Source of the DNA: Fusibacter_C sp942493125
GTDB taxonomy: Bacteria > Bacillota > Clostridia > Peptostreptococcales > Acidaminobacteraceae
NCBI GenBank assembly: GCA_942493125.1
Contig: OW818667.1
Coordinates: 1,674,001-1,738,000, forward strand
Length of the DNA: 64,000 nt
Direction: 5' to 3'
Shown here in pieces: positions 60,682 through 64,000 of the stretch (the first letter of the stretch is position 1; every line of letters starts with the position of its first letter). The notes under the pieces were generated by a model. The model was given only the letters and a program-made list of their open reading frames with translations, made no database searches and was not told the DNA's origin. A program made the position numbers and the translations under genes.

Positions 60682-61519
60682 TTTTGTTTATGAAGGCAAA
60701 GGCGGTAATCCTGCAGGTGTCGTTTTGGATCTAGAGCAAAAGCTTTCTGAAATCGAGATGCAGGCAATCGCTAAAAAAGTTAACCTCTCTGAAACAGCAT
60801 TTATTAGTAGTGGAACAGATGGCGCTGATTTTAACCTAAGATTTTTCACACCGACTGACGAAGTGCCCCTTTGTGGCCATGCGACGATAGCGAGTTTTTG
60901 GCATCTTTCAAAATTAGGTGTGCTCACATCAGATACATGCATCCAAAATACAAAAGCTGGTTTGCTATCAATACACATCAGTCGAGATGCATCTAGTGAA
61001 ATCACTGTCACTATGGCGCAGACTTCGCCTATCATCGTCAAACAAGGACTCTCATTTGACGCATCATTCAAAGCATCATTTCCAAATGCGATTATTGATT
61101 CAAAACTATCCATTGATGTTTGGAGCACAGGCCTAGAGGACATACTCTTGCCGATTGAAACACGCGAAGCGCTTAACCAGTTGATCTGTATTCCAGAAAA
61201 TCTGACAGAATTGTCAAAAGCTCTGCATGTTGTCGGCGTTCATGCCTTTTCATATGAAGATGGACAGGTCTATGCGCGAAACTTTGCACCACTCTATGGC
61301 ATTGATGAAGAGTCAGCGACAGGTACCTCTAACGGCGCATTGACGGCTTACCTGCATCATTATTTGCATCATGACAAGCTTAAACTAGAACTTACTGTGC
61401 TTCAAGGTGAAGCCATGGGTGAGACGAGCGCCATATATACCAGTTCTGAAAAAGGATTGGCTGGTCTTAGTATCCACGTCGGCGGACGATGTGCTTACAC
61501 AGGTGAAATGGAGATATAG
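60659..61519 (+). CDS. PhzF family isomerase/epimerase
   Basis: 286 residues with the two-lobed diaminopimelate-epimerase-like fold. The catalytic Glu is in VNLSETAFI (about 47), and NPAGVV, FFTPTDEVPLCGHAT and ESATGTSNGAL are family segments. The reaction in ordinary bacteria is unknown; this is not a phenazine cluster. The start is GTG 60659 with GGAGGT, inside the end of recU, so translation is coupled. Ends at a strong terminator. Confidence 0.92.
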   Translation: MKVWIINSFVYEGKGGNPAGVVLDLEQKLSEIEMQAIAKKVNLSETAFISSGTDGADFNLRFFTPTDEVPLCGHATIASFWHLSKLGVLTSDTCIQNTKAGLLSIHISRDASSEITVTMAQTSPIIVKQGLSFDASFKASFPNAIIDSKLSIDVWSTGLEDILLPIETREALNQLICIPENLTELSKALHVVGVHAFSYEDGQVYARNFAPLYGIDEESATGTSNGALTAYLHHYLHHDKLKLELTVLQGEAMGETSAIYTSSEKGLAGLSIHVGGRCAYTGEMEI

Positions 61520-61522
61520 CAA

Positions 61523-61566
61523 AAGAGGGATACTGCCAACTTGTGTTGGCAATATCCCTCTTATTT
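61523..61566 (+). terminator. Terminator after the phzF-like gene
   Basis: AAGAGGGATA and TATCCCTCTT with inner TGCCAA/TTGGCA, then TATTT. Confidence 0.8.
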
Positions 61567-61636
61567 ATTTGAATATAATGACTCCATTTTACATACTTCT
61601 TTATATCACTTGATCTATGCTCAACATACTTGATAG

Positions 61637-62452
61637 TTACTTGATTCTACCATCGGTAGAGATCGTCACTTCACTGTAAGGCACAATACACTGTGCTTTC
61701 AACATAGCCGCTTTGACGGCTTGAATCATACCACCACAGCAAGGTACTTCCATACGAACGACTGTGATGCTCTTGATGTTGCTTTCAGTGAGAATCTGAG
61801 CGATTTTATCTGTATTCGTTTGGTTGTCATCGAGTTTAGGACATCCAATAACGGTTACTTTGCCTTTGATGAAATCTCTGTGGAAATCGCCATATGCAAA
61901 CGCTGTACAATCCGCAGCGATCAATAAATCTGCATTTTGTAGATAAGGTGCGCTTGGGCTAATCAATTTGAGTTGAACTGGCCATTGCATCAATTCTGAA
62001 GGGACGCTGATGCTTTCTGAAGTCGCCATTAAGACGCCTTCTTGAGCTCTAGGTGTTTTACTGATCATATTGGAAGACGCAGGTGTAGCCATATCAAGAG
62101 TTACCATAGACGAACGGTCAAATGCTTTTGCTGCAGTGCCTGAACACCCACAACCTTGACCTTCTGCATGTACATGACCACTTGCTTTAGCCGAAGTATT
62201 CAATGATGGCGCTTCATTTTTTGCCTTGATATTTTTTCTGGTTGAATCAAAAGCATCCGTATCTTTTTCTACAACGTGGATTGCATCAACAGGACACTTA
62301 GGCAAACACATGCCTAGGCCGTCGCAATAAGATTCACTTGTCAGTTTAGCTTTACCATCGACAATTTCTATTGCACCTTGCATACAAGCTGTTGCACACA
62401 GACCACAACCAATACATTTATCTTCATTGATTTCAATTACATTTCTTTTCAT
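61637..62452 (-). CDS. frdX: Hcp-associated 4Fe-4S ferredoxin-type protein (FrdX-like)
   Basis: 271 residues. Two cluster motifs at the N-terminus (CIGCGLCATACMQGA and CDGLGMCLPKCPVDA) precede a linker with a GCGCSGT Cys motif (about 100) and a C-terminal domain (about 155-271) with LIAADCTAFAYGDFH, VIGCPKLDD and VRMEVPCCGGM. This family is usually found next to hybrid cluster protein (hcp) genes and is thought to act with it in NO or hydroxylamine defence; hcp is not in this window. Two CRP/FNR-type sites lie at -41.5 and -64.5 of its promoter. GGAGG precedes the ATG. Confidence 0.88.
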   Translation of the reverse strand: MKRNVIEINEDKCIGCGLCATACMQGAIEIVDGKAKLTSESYCDGLGMCLPKCPVDAIHVVEKDTDAFDSTRKNIKAKNEAPSLNTSAKASGHVHAEGQGCGCSGTAAKAFDRSSMVTLDMATPASSNMISKTPRAQEGVLMATSESISVPSELMQWPVQLKLISPSAPYLQNADLLIAADCTAFAYGDFHRDFIKGKVTVIGCPKLDDNQTNTDKIAQILTESNIKSITVVRMEVPCCGGMIQAVKAAMLKAQCIVPYSEVTISTDGRIK

Positions 62453-62527
62453 CTATAAACCTCCGATTTATATGCGACCCTGCGCTTTGATGCGCTTTAA
62501 GCGCTTATGCATTCATTTTATGTTCTC

Positions 62528-62533
62528 ATTATA
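62528..62533 (-). promoter_or_regulatory. -10 box of the ferredoxin gene
   Basis: Perfect TATAAT on the minus strand without a -35 hexamer; start near 62521. The lack of a -35 box fits an activator-dependent promoter. Confidence 0.6.
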
Positions 62534-62555
62534 AACCGAAAAATCACCGAAGTCT

Positions 62556-62569
62556 GTAACATGCGTTAC
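62556..62569. promoter_or_regulatory. CRP/FNR-type site 1, GTAAC-ATGC-GTTAC
   Basis: Perfect palindrome centred 41.5 bp upstream of the predicted start, the class II activator position. Resembles the HcpR motif proposed for anaerobes. Confidence 0.65.
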
Positions 62570-62578
62570 TATTAGATA

Positions 62579-62592
62579 GTAACATGCGTTAC
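62579..62592. promoter_or_regulatory. CRP/FNR-type site 2, GTAAC-ATGC-GTTAC
   Basis: Identical palindrome 23 bp further out, centred at -64.5, and directly behind the cysE stop codon. Both copies are followed by TATTA. Confidence 0.6.
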
Positions 62593-62594
62593 TA

Positions 62595-63176
62595 TTATAT
62601 CACCATGTCATTGTAGACATTGTATCTGCCTTTATAGCTATGGATAGGAATCACCGATGCGTCAATGCCGCCAATTACGCGGGCTGGAACGCCGACTGCA
62701 GTAGATTCTGTTTTGGTATCAGTCAATACGACAGAACCCGCACCTATTTTTGAACCCGCTGCAATGTGGATTGGTCCAAGTATTTTTGCACCAGCTCCTA
62801 TCGTAACGCGATCACCCACCGTTGGATGCCTTTTGCCTGTATCTTTACCAGTGCCGCCAAGCGTTACACCTTGATATATCGTCACAAAATCGCCGACAAT
62901 TGCCGTTTCTCCTATGACCACACCTGTACCGTGATCGATGAATAACGATTTGCCTATCGTTGCACCCGGATGAATCTCAATGCCAGTCAGGAATCTACCA
63001 AGCTGAGATAGAAATCTTGCACCAAAAAACCATTTGTGTTTGTATAGGTAGTTTGAGACACGATGTAAGGCAATTGCATGTACAGATGGATAAAGTAATA
63101 ATATCTCAGCATATGATCGCGCTGCTGGATCCGTTTCTTTTATAAATTTCAGGTACGCACGCGCACTTTTAAACAT
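62595..63176 (-). CDS. cysE: Serine O-acetyltransferase
   Basis: Makes O-acetylserine from serine and acetyl-CoA for cysteine synthesis. 193 residues, the short EpsC-like form. Left-handed beta-helix motifs with the catalytic region IHPGATIGKSLFIDHGTGVVIG and GGTGKDTGKRHPTVGD are clear. It lies 28 bp behind cysK in one transcript. Its product is the substrate of CysK. No T-box leader can be judged because the operon start is outside the window. Confidence 0.95.
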   Translation of the reverse strand: MFKSARAYLKFIKETDPAARSYAEILLLYPSVHAIALHRVSNYLYKHKWFFGARFLSQLGRFLTGIEIHPGATIGKSLFIDHGTGVVIGETAIVGDFVTIYQGVTLGGTGKDTGKRHPTVGDRVTIGAGAKILGPIHIAAGSKIGAGSVVLTDTKTESTAVGVPARVIGGIDASVIPIHSYKGRYNVYNDMVI

Positions 63177-63204
63177 ATTGACCTTCCTTTTCTATACAAT
63201 CGGG

Positions 63205-64000
63205 TTAAATAAACACGTTGTTTGAGATATACTTATCGCCGTTATCTGGTGAGATGACGACTAATTTCTTGCCACTTCCAAGTCTTTTTGCTACTCTAAT
63301 TGCCGCTAGAATCGCTGCACCACTTGAGATGCCAAGGAATAATCCCTCTTCTTCAAACAGGCGTTTTGTCATTTCATAAGCCTCGACACTGTTGATTTGT
63401 TCAATGCTATCGACGACAGATGCATCGTATATGCCTGGTAAAAAGCCAGCCCCGATACCTTGAATCTTGTGAGGTCCAGGAGCGCCTCCAGAAAGGACTG
63501 GAGATTCTACTGGCTCTACGCCTATAATTTCAATGGCAGCATAATGTTCTTTAAGTCTAGCGCCAGCCCCTGAAATTGTACCGCCTGTTCCTACTGATGC
63601 GATAAAAGCATCCAGCTCTGAAAAGTCTTTGATGATTTCATTGCCCGTCGTTTTATAATGAATGTTTCTATTTGCAATATTGTTGAATTGTTGTGGCATA
63701 AAGTATGACTCTTGAAGTGACAATCTCGTTGCCTCTTGGATTGCACCACTCATGCCTTTGCTGCCATCTGTAAGGATTAGATCAGCGCCATACGATTTTA
63801 TGATGTTTCTTCTTTCAACACTCATCGTATCTGGCATCACGATACTCACAGGATATCCTTTGAGCTTTCCTATATAGGCAAGCGCAATACCCGTGTTGCC
63901 ACTTGTTGGCTCGACGATGGTCATGCCAGTCTTAAGTGTGCCATTTTCTTCCGCTTCTTCAATCATACCAAGAGCTGCTCTTGCTTTAACACTGCCTGTC
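63205..64000 (-). CDS. cysK: Cysteine synthase (O-acetylserine sulfhydrylase), cut by window end
   Basis: PLP enzyme that makes cysteine from O-acetylserine and sulfide. The frame is open to base 64000 and reads TGSVKARAALGMIEEAEENG at the edge, so the PLP Lys (SVK) is included and the first 35-40 residues lie outside the window. The phosphate/substrate loop PTSGNTGIAL, GTGGTISG and ISSGAAILAA follow, and the C-terminus is complete. The methionine at 63966 is internal, not the start. Confidence 0.95.
   Translation of the reverse strand, partial: TGSVKARAALGMIEEAEENGTLKTGMTIVEPTSGNTGIALAYIGKLKGYPVSIVMPDTMSVERRNIIKSYGADLILTDGSKGMSGAIQEATRLSLQESYFMPQQFNNIANRNIHYKTTGNEIIKDFSELDAFIASVGTGGTISGAGARLKEHYAAIEIIGVEPVESPVLSGGAPGPHKIQGIGAGFLPGIYDASVVDSIEQINSVEAYEMTKRLFEEEGLFLGISSGAAILAAIRVAKRLGSGKKLVVISPDNGDKYISNNVFI

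Noticed and set aside
1..64000. CRISPR arrays, tRNA or rRNA genes, insertion sequences, prophage or integrative element
   Set aside because: I saw no regularly spaced repeats, no transposase, integrase or phage genes, and no tRNA-like or rRNA stretches; gene order and base use are uniform.

Overview
The window comes from a low-GC, obligately anaerobic Firmicute of the Clostridia type. The evidence is a large pyruvate:ferredoxin oxidoreductase, a full arginine deiminase pathway, rubrerythrin/desulfoferrodoxin/rubredoxin oxygen defence, flavo-diiron protein, and the murC/purR-spoVG-glmU-prs-pth order known from Bacillus and Clostridium. The spoVG promoter matches the sigma-H consensus, so the lineage is related to spore formers. 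A UGA codon that reads as selenocysteine in a HesB-like gene suggests a selenocysteine user. I cannot name the genus. No rRNA, tRNA, CRISPR array, transposase or phage gene is visible; the window reads as core chromosome.

Layout. 1-5744: pth (cut by the window edge), prs, glmU, spoVG, purR on the minus strand, divergent from murC. 5836-11928: LCP cell-wall ligase, then an operon (glycoside-hydrolase-like protein, pyrE, trmB, cls, lspA). 12065-15869: beta-CASP nuclease, a small membrane protein, aldo/keto reductase with FeS centres, an orphan. 16053-21127: PFOR and a divergent flavo-diiron protein. 21231-25222: CoA-transferase and KAS III-like enzyme behind a sigma-54 promoter, next to a PAS-type sigma-54 activator. 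25440-28717: arcA-arcB-arcC. 29104-31999: small envelope genes, then a two-domain FMN-binding lipoprotein convergent with its probable flavin transferase ApbE. 32159-40733: amidohydrolase, a five-gene DUF2089/SHOCT/DUF4097/ABC exporter operon with tandem operators, and an SPFH/NfeD pair. 40921-49451: diguanylate cyclase, tandem PepF peptidases, RocB-like peptidase, glutamine synthetase. 49635-50810: rnhA with a -1 frameshift at a slippery heptamer, and pcp. 50945-54586: PerR-type oxidative stress operon (rubredoxin, perR, desulfoferrodoxin, ferritin, rubrerythrin) and divergent NADH:rubredoxin reductase. 54719-59724: lipoprotein hydrolase, a persulfide-metabolism fusion protein with a CsoR-family repressor, glutaredoxin and the HesB-like selenoprotein candidate. 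59725-64000: DnaA-box cluster, recU, phzF-like gene, an Hcp-associated ferredoxin gene with two CRP/FNR-type sites, cysE and cysK (cut by the window edge).

How it fits together. The energy genes describe an amino-acid and pyruvate fermenter: arginine to ornithine plus ATP, peptides cleaved by PepF, M20 and Pcp enzymes, pyruvate oxidised by PFOR to reduced ferredoxin, and CoA transfer to conserve thioester energy. Electrons are also sent to O2, peroxide and superoxide through NADH:rubredoxin reductase, rubredoxin, the flavo-diiron protein, desulfoferrodoxin and rubrerythrin. The last 10 kb is rich in sulfur, selenium and FeS chemistry (cysteine synthesis, persulfide handling, HesB-like carrier, glutaredoxin, ferredoxin).

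Strongest leads: the UGA-containing hesB-like gene with a SECIS-like hairpin; two GTAAC-N4-GTTAC palindromes at exactly -41.5 and -64.5 of the ferredoxin promoter; the complete sigma-54 control region at 23632-23768; two DnaA-box arrays with the same 9/12 bp spacing located 14 kb apart; and the frameshifted but apparently recoverable rnhA.
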